Source of the DNA: Gigaspora margarita
Taxonomy: Eukaryota > Glomeromycota > Glomeromycetes > Diversisporales > Gigasporaceae
Direction: 5' to 3'
NCBI GenBank assembly: GCA_009809945.1
Contig: WTPW01002066.1
Span: 8,253-72,252 of the forward strand
Length of the DNA: 64,000 nucleotides
Below are positions 10,969 through 22,623 of this stretch, piece by piece; within the stretch, counting starts at the first letter, position 1, and the number at the start of each line of letters is the position of its first letter. The position numbers and the translations under genes were made by a program. Under the pieces are notes generated by a model. That model searched no databases. It had not been told where the DNA came from and saw only the letters and a program-made list of their open reading frames with translations.

Positions 10969-11809
10969 TAAGAGTAGGGGGTATGTCAATCATTTTTCAT
11001 ATAATCTTAGTATCACAATATGATTTTTTACAGAAAATAAAAATATGCTAATAATAAAACTTTTTGCTATTACAATTAATCTTTATCAAATTTTGTAGTA
11101 AATAGGTTAGATTATGTTCTTTATAGTAGCAAAAATTTAACAAATAAAATATTTTAAAAAATATACTTGTATATATTGTAAAGTTTCCAGGGAGCCTCCA
11201 AATTTTCTGGGTTATACAAGATTATTAATTAAATATCATATAATCATCATATGACAAAATAATATCTAACCTTTAAATACATGTATCTTAATAAATATCT
11301 ACTCAATTTTGATAATTTTACTACTATTAGAATCAGAAAAACCTATTCTACAAATTTTAATTATTTTTTAAAAACTGTTTACCTAATAAAATATTTTTTA
11401 ATATTCAAAAGAAAAAATAGTAATACAAAAAGAAAAAATGTATTTGTCACCGGAGCATGATCGACCAATTAGATCATGTTATGTTATAATCAAAACAAAA
11501 CAAAGCATCGAAACTTACTATCGTTAGGGTCGGGGTTAGTAGCATAGTTAGGGTTCGGGTAAAGCTTCAAATATAGTAAAATTTTGCTAGGAATTTTTTT
11601 TTCGCATAAAAAAATGTAAGTTCATAGACAAAATTTTAAGCTAGAAGTGATTTTTCAAAAAAATCAAAGTTTTTGAATTTTTCATATTACACATGATCCT
11701 TTGATCTAATTGGTTGATCACACTCTAGTGACTGTCACTGCTGGTGACAAATAGATTCACCGATACAAAAATTATATGAAAAATGATTGACATACCTCCT
11801 GCCCTTAAA
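10969..11809. mobile_element. 840 bp terminal-inverted-repeat element
   Basis: GGGGTATGTCAATCATTTTT plus CATATAAT at the left is repeated inverted at 11770-11808, giving terminal repeats of about 35 bp. The interior has no transposase. A separate MITE occupies 11441-11753, close to the right end. Near 11313-11344 a TTTACTACTATTAGAATCAG word resembles the shared module seen at 41337-41360. Confidence 0.75.
11441..11753. mobile_element. MITE, TATTTGTCACC family, copy 1 (nested)
   Basis: The ends TATTTGTCACCGG and CTGGTGACAAATA enclose a GATCATGT..AATCAAAACAA block, a TTAGGGT-rich block near 11523-11565, and an AGGAATTTTTTTTTCGCATA block. A diverged relative with the same block order is at 50660-50966, and related ends are at 45814-45990. 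Noncoding. Confidence 0.7.
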
Positions 11810-12169
11810 CAATCTAAAAAAAATAAAATAAATATTAAATTGAAGTAATAATAATAAAATGCACATTAAAAATTACTAATATATTAAATCCTTGTTAATT
11901 TAAATGCATTTAAAGATTGAACCAGTAATATAAATATTCACTTATATAGATTACTATATATTTTATAAATCACTTAACAAAATATAATTTGCTTTATTGG
12001 TTCAAATAGAAAATAAACTAATACTTCAAATTTTTAAATAAATTGTGAAAAGAATTAAAATATTAAAAAAATCTTTTATAATAAAATTTGAGCAAAAATA
12101 ATAAATCCAGTTATTAGCACTAGTAGTCATAATAAATTGTTATTATTTTTTTATTCCAAAATTGAAATA
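11810..12169. other. AT-rich stretch, nothing recognised
   Basis: No gene or strong repeat seen. Confidence 0.35.
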
Positions 12170-13760
12170 TTACTTTTAGTTGGTTTATTTTATCTAAAAT
12201 TTTTGCTTGCCAAATTGTTTCTTTAACTTGTTCTTGACTAAGATTAGATAATATTAATTCCTATAAATGATCTGTTATTTTTAAAAAAATATGTAATTTG
12301 GTACAAACCTAGTTGTAAAGAGATATTATATAAAATAAGAGTTTATTTAAATGACTATTTATTTTAGAATAGTTAATTTTAATTATTTCTATAGTTTTAG
12401 TAATTTGCTTATTTATATCACCAATATTTGCTTTGTATAATCGCAGACAAAAATGTTTAGCATTAGCAGCTTTCATTCTAAGACATATAGCTAAAAATTT
12501 TTAATCTGAGCTAAAGTACAATTTAACAGACCATTGTTTACTATTAAGTTGTTGAAACCCATTTTCTTGTAATAATTGAAGATCTATAATTAATGATACA
12601 AGCACATTTCTTATATGTTTCAAAACCTGAATATAAAACAAGAGTATAATGATTATCTGGTTTTTGTAATTCTGCTGAATCATTTAATAATATTATAGTC
12701 ATCATTATATGCTTTACTTTTTGCCTAACATTTCTTCTATTTCCAGAAATTTGGATATGTAAGTTGATATATTAGGAATTAAAATATTTCTTTAATATAA
12801 AAGATATAATATAATCTAAAATATTTGTAATATGTCACTGTTTTTCTTTTCCAATTAATTCTAACATATTTGTAACTATATTCTTATTGGTAATATCTGG
12901 TATATCTTCATTTTTTCTCAAAAACTATTGGTTGTAAAATATCTACAAGTAAAAGTGTAATTTGCTTTTTTATTCCAAATTTATTTTTTGTTTTATATCA
13001 GATATAGCATCTTCATAGAATCTTATACTCAATTTATACTAATAAACAATATGTTTTTCATGTTATTTTTTTACAATCTAATGATTTTACAATTGTCTCT
13101 TTTTGTTCATTCTTACTTTTTTTTATCAAAATTTCCAAAGTATATATCAACAGTTTATCTCTGATTTCAAATTAAATATGTTTAATTTTTATATTATCAT
13201 TAGAATAAAAAATATTTTCTTTTTCTTCTTCAACTGAATTTAAAACTTGATATGCTATTTTTAATACCTTATAACATTTTGTTAAAATACTAAGATCTTC
13301 AAAAGGATGAAATTTTGAATTATAATCAAGTAGCAAAGTTTGGCATATATTTTTAAAGATCCAGAGATTTTTAAAATTTTATTATTCATATTAGTTCTTT
13401 TTATTAGTTCAAGCTTTTATTTTATTTAGTTCCTATTTTACAATATATTAATAAATAAAAAATTTTATAATAAATACCATATATAATTAAAATAAAAAAT
13501 TAACAAAAAAATATATACCTTGTAATATTGATATGCTGCATTAGTTGCAGATTTGAAAGATTGAACTTTTGATACAAAATTTAATCTAAACTAAACAGTA
13601 AATTGTAGTTATTTAATTTTATATTGAATAAAATATTTTGTAAGATAGTTTGCTTTGCCATATTGAGTTTTAATGATATAATTATTAAAAATTGGATGTT
13701 TGAAGTATTTTGTATAATAACATTGATTAGAAAGTGGATATGTTCCTTCTTTAATAATTT
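12170..13760 (-). pseudogene. Degraded transposon-associated protein (unknown family)
   Basis: Several minus-strand segments in different frames, broken by stops, read like pieces of one long protein. Near 13600-13750 there is an EGTYPLSNQCYYTKY segment followed by HPIFNNYIIKTQYGKANY. Near 12580-12680 there is NHYTLVLYSGFE. Near 12501-12560 there is ENGFQQLNSKQWSVKLYFSSD, truncated by a TAA where the family I recall has Trp (SSDWKF). Directly downstream come LAICLRMKAANAKHFCL and NIGDINKQI. The KQWSVKLYFSSDWKF..A.CL motif belongs, from memory, to an uncharacterised family abundant in Rhizophagus-like genomes and probably transposon-borne. The borders are approximate, introns are possible, and no terminal repeats were found. 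Confidence 0.5.
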
Positions 13761-14223
13761 TATAATAAAATAGTTTATTTTTATCAAAAAGTTTGATAAG
13801 TGAACTTTGAGAATAATTACTTTCTTTTTTTATAATACAAAATATGAATTATAATTTAATATAACAGATAATATGTATAAAATTAAAATAGATTATTATT
13901 AAAATGTTACTTGTAGAATTAGCTAGTTAAAAAAAATTTTTACTTAAATATTGAAAATAAAAACTTTACTTGTAAATATTTTGAGTTTATTGTTAATTTC
14001 AATTTTAAATTATCTAAAAAATATACTTTTTTATTTATTTTAAAGTACACAAGAGCTAGGTTTCATATAATATTTTTTTTTTAATACAAAGGTATAGAGG
14101 TTGTACCTGATATAAAATTTAATTTCAAGTTATTCATCTGTTTACAAATAACAACCCAGTTTTCAAACTGGATTATTTATAATCTATCTAGATAAATATG
14201 TAATTTCAGGTTATCTAGCTTAT
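13761..14223. other. AT-rich stretch, nothing recognised
   Basis: No gene or clear repeat seen. Confidence 0.35.
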
Positions 14224-15275
14224 CAGTCATAGGACATGTCCCCTAGAAATAAATTTATAATAAAAATTATAAAAAAAACATATGAATTTACTATATAACT
14301 TTGAGCTAAGATCCCTCTCTGGGTTAACTAATTAACTTAAAATTAAAGTTTGCAGGTATATAGAACAAGAAAAGAAGAAAATTTTGAGCTTAAAAAACCA
14401 TATTAAAATTTTGCTAATTTTGCACTTTTTCAAAATGTAACTCTGTCAAAAACAAATATTTACAAATTTTAAATCAGCAGTTATGTGTAAAATTATGCTC
14501 TGAACAACTTTACTTTGCGACGGAAGTAGGTTACCTTGTAAGAAAAATGGGTTATCTATGTACTAAAGTTAAAATTTATCGTATTTCATAATAAAACTTT
14601 TTTTTCTTATTAGGTAACCTACTTTGGGCTCTTAAGCAAAGTTGTTCGGCATGTAATTTTACATTACATTTGAGATTGATTCGCGTTTTTCGGACCTTTT
14701 CTAAGTGAAAAATGGGTTTAAAGTTCGAAAAAAATTTTTTTTTTTAAAAAAATTTTTTTTCGAACTTTAAACCCATTTTTCACTTAGAAAAGGTCCGAAA
14801 AACGCGAATCAATCTCAAATTTGATGTAAAATTACATGCCGAACAACTTTGCTTAAGAGCCCAAAGTAGGTTACCTAATAAGAAAAAAAAGTTTTATTAT
14901 GAAATACGATAAATTTTAACTTTAGTACATAGATAACCCATTTTTCTTACAAGGTAACCTACTTCCGTCGCCTAAGTAAAGTTGTTCAGAGCATAATTTT
15001 ACATATAATTGCTGATTTAAAATTTGTAAATATTTGTTTTTGACAGAGTTACATTTTGAAAAAGTGCAAAATTAGCAAAATTTTAATATGGTTTTTTAAG
15101 CTCAAAATTTTCTTCTTTTCTTGTTCTATATACCTGCAAACTTTACTTTTAAGTTAATTAGTTGACCCAGAGAGGGATCTTAGCTCAAAGTTATATAGTA
15201 AATTCATATGTTTTTTTATAATTTTTATTATAAATTTATTTTAAACCAATTTTAAGGGGACATGTCCTATGACTG
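14224..15275. mobile_element. 1,052 bp near-perfect inverted repeat (foldback-type element)
   Basis: The left terminus CAGTCATAGGACATGTCCCC is matched by the inverted right terminus ending at 15275, and the arms pair over about 515 bp each with only scattered mismatches up to a centre near 14744 (TTCGAAAAAAATTTTTTTTT). Example arm landmarks are a GTAGGTTACCTTGTAAGAAA block, a GTTGTTCGGCATGTAATTTT block and CGCGTTTTTCGGACCTTTTC. The flanks share TTAT on both sides, a possible 4 bp target duplication. No coding frame. The high arm identity suggests recent formation or ongoing arm homogenisation. Confidence 0.85.
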
Positions 15276-15375
15276 TTATAATAACTTCATTAATTAAACT
15301 ATTCCTTTTATAGTTTAATACTATTAGATAATCTGATCTTGTTTACAAGAAGTGGACTTTGCAATTATTGTTTTC

Positions 15376-15835
15376 TTTTTCTTTAATAGAATTATGAAGG
15401 CTTGGTAATGGCTTCTTTATAATCTTCTTATAACATTCTTATTGTAAAGGCTTGGTAATAGCTTCTTTATGATCTTCTCATGACATTCTTTCTTCAATGG
15501 AATCATAAAGACTTGGTAATGACTTCTTTATGATCTTCTCATGATATTCTTTTTCAATAGAATCATGGAGGCTTGGTAATGACTTCTTTACAATCTTCTC
15601 ACAACTTTCTTTTTTCAATAAAATTGTAAATACTTGGTGATGCTTCTTAATGATATTTTTTCTTCAATAGAATTTGGAGACTTGGTGATGCTTCTTCATG
15701 ATCTTTTTATAATCTTTTTTTAATAGAATTGTAAAGACTTGATGATGGCTTTTTCACAATCTTTTTATAATATACTTTCTTCAATAGAACTATAAAGACT
15801 TGGTGATGGCTTCTTTATAATCTTCTTATAACTTT
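15376..15835 (-). repeat. Minisatellite, ~60 bp unit, decayed protein-coding repeat on minus strand
   Basis: About seven or eight units of 55-65 bp, with the core GAAGGCTTGGTAATGGCTTC and TTTATGATCTTCTCATGA on the plus strand. On the minus strand the units translate, with frameshifts and stops between some of them, to a 21-residue repeat of the form KIIKKSLPSLYDSIEE..., with two adjacent units continuous in one frame (positions about 15500-15620). This looks like a former tandem-repeat protein or a repeat derived from one. I do not recognise the repeat family. Confidence 0.6.
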
Positions 15836-16339
15836 CATAAATTCTGCAGTGTATTTTTTTCAGCACAGTTGATGGATCATAGGTGTTACAAGATTTCAAT
15901 CTGCTGCTAACAATAGCTAGATACAGTATTAGAAAAGCAAAAACAGAAAAGGAATTTTAAAAATTTTATTTGGTATAAAATATAATGTGAGCTAATTATA
16001 CAAATTAAAAATCAATACTAGTTCTTTTTTTTTAAAACTTTTTTTTCTTTTTTTTTCTAAGCCAATTTTTTTTAATTTGCTTTTCTCTTTTTTTTTAACC
16101 TGCTTTTTTTTAGAATTAGATATAACTAACCAATTACAATTTGCAAAGTTATCCAAATTAACTGGTCAATTATAATTTATTTTGGGATAATATTAAAATA
16201 ATGGTTTTTAGATTATTAGTTAAATGGGTACAATTTTTACAAAAGTATATTACTTGTAACTTTTGAAAATTTTTATTAAAATTTTGTTTTATATAAATTA
16301 GATCATGATATTCTCATTGCCTATTTTTGCTAATATTAA
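15836..16339. other. T-rich stretch, nothing recognised
   Basis: Poly-T runs around 16020-16120; no gene seen. Confidence 0.35.
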
Positions 16340-16502
16340 GGGTGCTGATATTTATTATTTAATATTCATTTACTATAGAGGCTTACCCTTACCCCTAGAT
16401 AATATATTTAGCTAAAGTTGATTGGCTATAATTTTTTTATATAATATAAGGTTTTATTTGACCCTTACTTTCTAAAATATTACCTAATAAATATCAGCAC
16501 CC
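16340..16502. mobile_element. 163 bp MITE with TAA target duplication
   Basis: GGGTGCTGATATTTATTA is inverted at the right end (TAATAAATATCAGCACCC). TAA lies immediately outside both ends (16337-16339 and 16503-16505). A 3 bp TAA/TTA duplication and a GGG start fit PIF/Harbinger-type MITEs. Noncoding. Confidence 0.75.
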
Positions 16503-17044
16503 TAACAGTCAATTAGTTTATAAATTCAAAAATGCAACAGTCAGGTAGATAGGTCTTGTTCTTTTTGATTTTTTTTTCTTTTCAAATAGAAACTAATATT
16601 TTTCTTTTTTTTCAGATTTTTGCTTGTTGAATAAGCTAAAGCTTGATCTTGATAGTAGTAAATCAACAAGTACTAACTTTTGTTCTTTGTTCTTGTTTCT
16701 TTATTTTGAAATAGAGCTAATACTTTTCCTATTTTGTATTTTTTCTTCATGAAATAGTTGGGCCTAAAGATTCAGATTTGTGAAGTTAAGAAAAAACTAT
16801 AAAACTAGAATAACAAAAGTACAGTACCAGTTTCTATTCTCTTGTTATATTCTATTTTTTATTTTTTATTTTTTATTTTTTTTAGAAACTACTTTTTTAA
16901 GTTTTTGAGATAAAAAATGTTGCAATGAATAATTCTTAGTTCAAACAAAAATGTACAAAAATTAAAAAAAAATTATAGTGAAATTGGGTTATAAGAATTC
17001 TTCATGCTTTGAATTTATTAGATTATTAAGACAATTATTATTGC
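16503..17044. other. T-rich stretch with loose repeats
   Basis: Loosely repeated blocks of the form CTTTTC..AAATAGA.ACTAAT..TTTTC occur at about 16560-16880. They look like inverted, more decayed relatives of the array at 18420-19310. No gene. Confidence 0.3.
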
Positions 17045-17445
17045 TATTGATTTTGTAGTAAAAGATTTGTTAAAACAAATCCTTGTACAAGTATCACAAT
17101 TGAAATGAAAAATAAATTAAGTCTCTTGCACTACATAACTTTTGTTCTTAAGTTAATTCATTCTCAAAAACTTGTTTATGGAGATTTATATAGTAAAAAT
17201 ACTTTGCAAACTTCTGTTTTGTATAATGTAAATATTATTGATCCTGAACTTTCTAAAAAGTAAAGAAGAGTATGATTTGATCTGAGGCTTTGATGGGTCA
17301 ACCATATTCAAGTATTAGGTATTTACAGTCATGAAATGATCATAACTGAGATTTCGACTAAATAAAGAGCATTTAATAGGATTTAATTTGATAGTTATCT
17401 GCAAGTATTAAAAAAAATCAGTGGATTCGAACCCAAATTTTAAAG
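17045..17445 (+). pseudogene. Protein kinase relic (tyrosine-kinase-like, fungal expanded family)
   Basis: The plus strand reads, across at least two frames with stops, like the C-lobe of a protein kinase. LSLLHYITFVLKLIHSQKL is followed by VYGDLYSKNTL, in the place of the catalytic loop (HRD/HGD-x4-N; here YGD-x3-KN, Asp near 17182). Then comes NIIDPELSKK in the place of DFGLSK, near 17238. Further on, GQPYSS and YSHEMIITEISTK followed by RAFN resemble the APE-downstream helix region of kinases of the type GMIMTEISTGQRAF. The DFG Gly and Phe are lost (DPE) and the N-lobe is not found, so it cannot be functional. Such kinases, often with Sel1 repeats, are greatly expanded in arbuscular mycorrhizal fungi, from memory. 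Confidence 0.6.
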
Positions 17446-17451
17446 AAACTA

Positions 17452-17490
<39 letters not shown>

Positions 17491-18419
17491 ATATTATATA
17501 TTTAGCTTTATTAGAGCTATTAAAGTGAAATACAAAATTTGAAATGGACGCAAAAGTGGTATTGTAATTAATTGTTGTTTAATATCAGGGTATTGCTATA
17601 ATACATTGAGAATTTTTATAATGTATATTGATATATGAAATTATATATCTTTATTTTAATAAAATAAATAAAATACAATTATATAAAAAACAAATTAATA
17701 TGAGTATTGTCTGCTACTACCATTTGATACTATTATATATATAAAAATTATCAATTCTTTATTACTACATAAATTATTCTATTTGTATAACATTTGAAAT
17801 TATAAAAAAAAAACCTAATAAGTTTTTTATAATAATTTTGCAAACCTGATACTTTTATTTTTATACATCTATGAAGTTCTGAATTTGTCTTGAAAAAATT
17901 ATAGCATAGGCAGTATTGTATGTTTTGGCTATTCACAGCTTTTTTTGCTTGTCTACATCCAAAATTGTCCAAATATCCAAGATTGTCCAAAGCTTTCCAG
18001 GCTTTAATAATTAATAAATCTGTCTAAAAAATATATAACTATATATTTTTTAGATACTAAACACATTTTAGTTAAAATTAAAATATGTTATCTTAATAAA
18101 ATTTTAAGTAATTTTACTTTATTTAATTGTTCAAAATTGTTTAAAATTGTCCAAATCATTGTCCAAAGCTGTCCTATAACAATACTAGCATAGGCTGTTC
18201 TAAACTCTTGTTATTTCAAAAATTTTTGTCATTGCTTATATTGAAAAGATCTAAAAAAATAAGCATTAGTAAAAAAATTGGAACAAAATAATCAAAGAAT
18301 CAAAACTTATCCAATATTTATTATTGAAAGAAAAAACAGTTATTAACTTCATGTATTAACCTCAACTGTTGTTTTAATAAACAAAAAAAAGGTAAAACCT
18401 AATAAACTCAAATGAAAAG
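17446..18419. other. AT-rich stretch with TTGTCCAAA motif clusters
   Basis: AATTGTCCAAA-like motifs recur at 17950-17995 and 18130-18175. Such clustered words are typical of subterminal repeats of a decayed element, but no paired ends are found. The 79-residue minus frame at 17751-17990 covers one cluster and looks incidental. Confidence 0.3.
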
Positions 18420-19310
18420 AAATTTATATTGCTTTAGTTCCAAGTTAAAGAAAATTAGTTAGTAAAAAAAAATCTCAAGAACTCCATTATTAAACTTGTA
18501 TTTTAGTAAAACAAAAGCCTATAAAAAAATAGTAATAATTAAAAAGAATTGAAAAAATTGAATCCAAAACAAAAAAAAATTAATATACACTATTTATAGT
18601 TCCAAACTTGCACTTTTGTGTACTAAGGATCTATAAAAAAACCCCAAGTTGTAAGTTCTTTTAGAAATTAACCCCAAATGAGTCCAGTTTTCAACTCATG
18701 TTTTTGTGATACAAAAGATCTATAAAAAACCAAAATTTTTTAAGTTCTTATTTTAAAAAAAAGGAATTAAACCCAAATAAGAATATAACTGGTACCTATG
18801 TACCTTTATCACAGTATGGTCTCACATCAAATCACACAAATCCAGATTTTTAGGTACTTATTCTATGTCCAAAGGCTCTAACAAAGCAAAGATCTACAAA
18901 AAAAATTGTTAGTTCTTCTAAAAAAAATGAAAACCCCAAGAATATATACTGATACTTATTTAGTTCATAGCTTTTTTCCAAATTGCTCAAATTCAAATTT
19001 CTAAATGCTTTACTTTCTGTATTTTAATCATTCTAATGAAGAAATACTTGTAAAGGAAAGAATTATTAGCTCCTGTTTTAAAAAAATACTCAAATACAGA
19101 ATATAAAAATAAAAACTAGTATTTACTATTATTTCAGTTTTATAGTTTCTTGCGCTAATCCTAAATCTTTCAAATGCCCAATTTATATTTTGATTATTTC
19201 AATTAAGCAAGAATCTACTGCTTTAAAAAAAATATTAGTTCTTATTTTTTGAAAAAAAAGAAAAAATAAACAGAATAAAACTAATGCTTATTGTTTTATT
19301 GTTTAGTTTA
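18420..19310. repeat. Degenerate tandem array, unit about 170 bp
   Basis: Four to five loosely conserved units, each with an AAAGATCTAYAAAAAA word, a TTGTTAGTTCTT word, an A-run, then AAACCCAAGAATA..ACTGATACCTATTT. Identity is low and unit borders are uncertain. Noncoding. Confidence 0.45.
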
Positions 19311-19785
19311 GTTTTTAGTTTTTATTTAAAAACACAATTATATACTGATAGCTAGAATAGTTAGAGCTATTCATACATATTTACTAGCTATGCTATATAT
19401 TTTTTTTGTTCTTGCAAGTTGCAATAAGACAATCTTTTGCTATTTGAGCTATTAGTAATTTTTACTATCTATAAAATATTGATCATTTTATACCCTTATC
19501 TGCAATTTGCCAATTAGATTATTTTTTATTATTTGAGCTAATCTGAAAAAAATAAATTTAGAAATTAGGACCCTATTTTAATTTTAGAATTTGAATCAAA
19601 TATGCCAATATATACTAATATATAAAAAAATAAATTAAAATTTACTATAGTCTTGCAATAATTTGTAAAATAAATCAAGGTCTTGTAGCAATTTGAATAA
19701 TGCAACAAGTAAAAGAAGGAATATTATTTAAGTATTTTGTATAGAGATAAACAAAATACTATTTTTTTTTACTATATATATATAT

Positions 19786-20510
19786 TAGGGGTCTTAGCTA
19801 GGTCGGGTCTGACCCAACCTGACCTGGGTCAGACCCAATTCGGGTTAGGTTGGGTCAGATCATACCCAGGTTGGGTCAGACACGGGTCAGAAAAATTCAG
19901 GTTGGGTCAGACCTGGATCAAATTATATACAATGATTGCAAGTAGTTGCTATATAGTAAAGTCTAAATTTTACTATCTAAATCGATAAAATGTATTTAAG
20001 TAAACTTGTTTGAAAGCTTGAAAGACAAAAATACATATACTCTAAAATTTTCATCCAAATTGGAGAAACTAGTCGCATTATATTCATATTTATTAACAGA
20101 GCCAATTGTTACTATTTAATTTTTAAGTTTTACATTTGTTGAACATATTTTTTAAAAAGATTCTAATTTTTTGCATTTAATGTAAAAATTAAAAGTCAAA
20201 TAATAAAATTTTTTCTGATTTGGATAATAATTTCAGAATATATACATTTTGATCTTCCAAACAAGTTTATTTAAACAAATTTTATTGATTTATATAATAA
20301 AGTTTAGACTTTACTATGTAGTGACTATTATCAACCTGGGTTCAACCTGGATTGGGTTGGGTCAGACCCAGATCGGGTTTGATATGAGGTGGGTCAGACC
20401 TGGGTCAGGTTTGACATGAGGCAGGTCAGACCCAGGTTAGGGTTTGATTCAAGTGGGTCTGACCTGGGTCAGGCCCAATCCCAACCCAACCCGACCCACT
20501 AAGACCCCTA
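19786..20510. mobile_element. hAT-like element packed with GGGTCAGACC motifs
   Basis: The termini are TAGGGGTCTTAG...CTAAGACCCCTA-like (TAGGGGTCTTAG at 19786; AAGACCCCTA ending at 20510), flanked on both sides by ATATATAT, a possible 8 bp target duplication, although it lies in an AT run. Both subterminal regions (about 19800-19920 and 20335-20500) are arrays of GGGTCAGACC, GGTCTGACC and GGGTTGGGTC words in both orientations. Such clusters are typical transposase-binding subterminal repeats. The centre is AT-rich and noncoding. The 83-residue frame at 19737-19988 is a shadow of the array. Confidence 0.75.
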
Positions 20511-21326
20511 ATATATATAGTATATTGTATATATATATATATAGTGGCCTATCATATTATTGTAGATACTTTTTAAAAATTTATAAAGAGCTAAATATTT
20601 AAGATATTAAGCTAAAAATTAAATTATAAATTCTGAACTGTGGGTCAAGAGCGTAGTGGTTAGTACTCCCAGATTACAGTCGCAAGGTCGCAAGTTCGAA
20701 TCCAACTGGGGAACAAGTCTCTGCTAGAACCATGACTGGGAAAAGATCTTCAGAGGATTTCCTAATTAAAAAAAAGAACCAAAGATTCATACATAAGATT
20801 GCAGTCCATTGGCATAGCCACAGGATCAGAGACAACCAGATAAGGCGAATCTGTCAACAAATGACGTAAATATTAAGTAATCCTAGTTTATAAAGTATGA
20901 TTCAACAAGTAGATCATGTGAAGTTAGGAAACTGCGAACCAGGGACACAGAAAAATATTGATATATATAGATCAATATAAATCGATATTTTTAGGCCAAA
21001 ATCATAGAAAATTGATATTTTTACAATTTTTTATGCAGTATAACTAACCACTTCAGATAAAATTAAAAGTATAATTTGGGCTAGGCAATATGAGTTTGGC
21101 CAACCTAACCTGTTAATAGGTTTCGGAGAGATAGACAATCAACTAACTAACTTCCTGAAAAACATGAACTTAGATGCTGATCATGTTCATATGGGCAGAT
21201 TTGACTCTAATGTGATTATTGCAAATCTCACGCTGATTGGTTGATTTACGTAATACACTATTAAAATTTTGGGCTTTGTAAAAATAACATAACTTTTTTA
21301 TATATTATAAGTTTGAAAGTTTATAT

Positions 21327-21880
21327 TTCATATTTATATTAAATAAGATCTTGGCTTCAAAGATCCAAAATTCTTTTTTTAAAATCCTAAATTTTTTCTA
21401 GTGACAATATTAAAGGGTAAACCACATAAAAACACAGAACTATATGTGGTATGTAAAAAGATCTTAAAAGAATACAAGACTAGTTTCGGACTGTAGTATG
21501 AAAAGTTTCATATTTATATTCAACAAGGTCTTGGCTTCAAAGATCCAAAATTCTTTTTTTAAGATTCTAAATTTTTGCTAGTAACAATGTCAAAGGGTAG
21601 ACCACATAAGAATACATAATTTGTACAGTATATAATAATGATCTTAAAAGAATACGAAACTAGTTTTAGTGTTATGGTATGAAAATTTTCATATTTATAT
21701 TCAACAAGAACTTAGTTTTGATCTAAAATTCTTTTTTTTTAGGATTCCAATCTTTTACTAGTAACAATAGCAAGGTAGAAGCGTAAAAATACAGAATTAC
21801 GTGCAGTATGCAGCAAATATTAAAGAAATACATGAATAGTTTTTGGTATTTCAGTATTGTGGTATAAATTTTTCATTTTA
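21327..21880. repeat. 180 bp tandem repeat, three copies
   Basis: Copies begin at about 21327, 21507 and 21687 with TTCATATTTATATTCAACAA (small variants), followed by GCTTCAAAGATCCAAAATTC, CTAGTAACAATGTCAAAGGG, and AAGAATACGAAACTAGTTTT. A fourth copy starts at 21867 but is cut short. The first two are closest to each other. Noncoding as far as can be seen. Confidence 0.8.
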
Positions 21881-22109
21881 TATTCAACAATAATTCTGAG
21901 TTTTATTTTATTTTAATTAATTGCTTAGTAAGTCAGTGTAGATATGATTTAAATCAAATACATGTGAGCAATATTATTTAACTTAATATATGCTAAATTT
22001 TGTAATTTGTCTCTAGTAAGAATAGTGATAACAAAAAAATAAAGAGAATTACTATTAAAATATAGTAATGAAAAGTAAAGCTTTGCTAATAATAAATCAT
22101 TTTGGTAAT

Positions 22110-22623
22110 CAGACCTGTGGGTCAATAGCATAGCAGTTATGCTCCCAGGTTACAAATTGAAGGTTGCCAGTTCAAATCCCTCTAGAGGCAAAATAGAAAA
22201 AACTAGCTGATTAGGGAACTGAAACACTGTGGGAACCAGGAACCCAGGACATCTACGGATGGACTTAATTGGGCAGTTGCCATTATCAAATCTGTGGCGG
22301 TGAAACAAAATGAGTTAGAACCCGATTTGGAATAACCGAAGTCATGAGATATAATGCGAGGCCTAAGTCTGAGAAGATACACATGAACTCGTGGCGCAGG
22401 TTGCCGACCACTATTCCGTAATCCAAGAAATCGCTTTCAATAGTTGGAGTTCTCGAGAATAGAAAAACGATCAGTGAGGTGATCGGATCTGGGCACTTTA
22501 GAGCAGCTGGGTGAGCCGTATTTGCAGAAAAATGATGGGGTTAACAGCAGTAGTTGGAAACCTTAGTATAATAGTATACGTATCATTTAAAACATTGCAG
22601 CAGGATTGCCAAAAAAAAATAAT
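22110..22623 (+). mobile_element. tRNA-derived SINE 2 with intact target duplication
   Basis: A tRNA-like head with an A box near 22130-22145 (TAGCATAGCAGTTATGCTC) and B box GGTTGCCAGTTCAAATCCC (22162-22180), a body of about 400 bp (GTGGGAACCAGGAACCCAGG, then GATGGACTTAATTGGGCAGT), and an A-rich/AAT-repeat 3' tail. The flanking duplication is AATAATAAATCRTTTTGGTAAT (22 bp, one mismatch; 22088-22109 and 22624-22645), the signature of LINE-mediated insertion. The 64-residue frame at 22511-22705 is incidental. Confidence 0.85.

Noticed and set aside
20654..22180. Two tRNA genes, because of A and B box sequences
   Set aside because: The heads run into SINE bodies with A-rich tails and target duplications and do not close into a proper cloverleaf with an acceptor stem.
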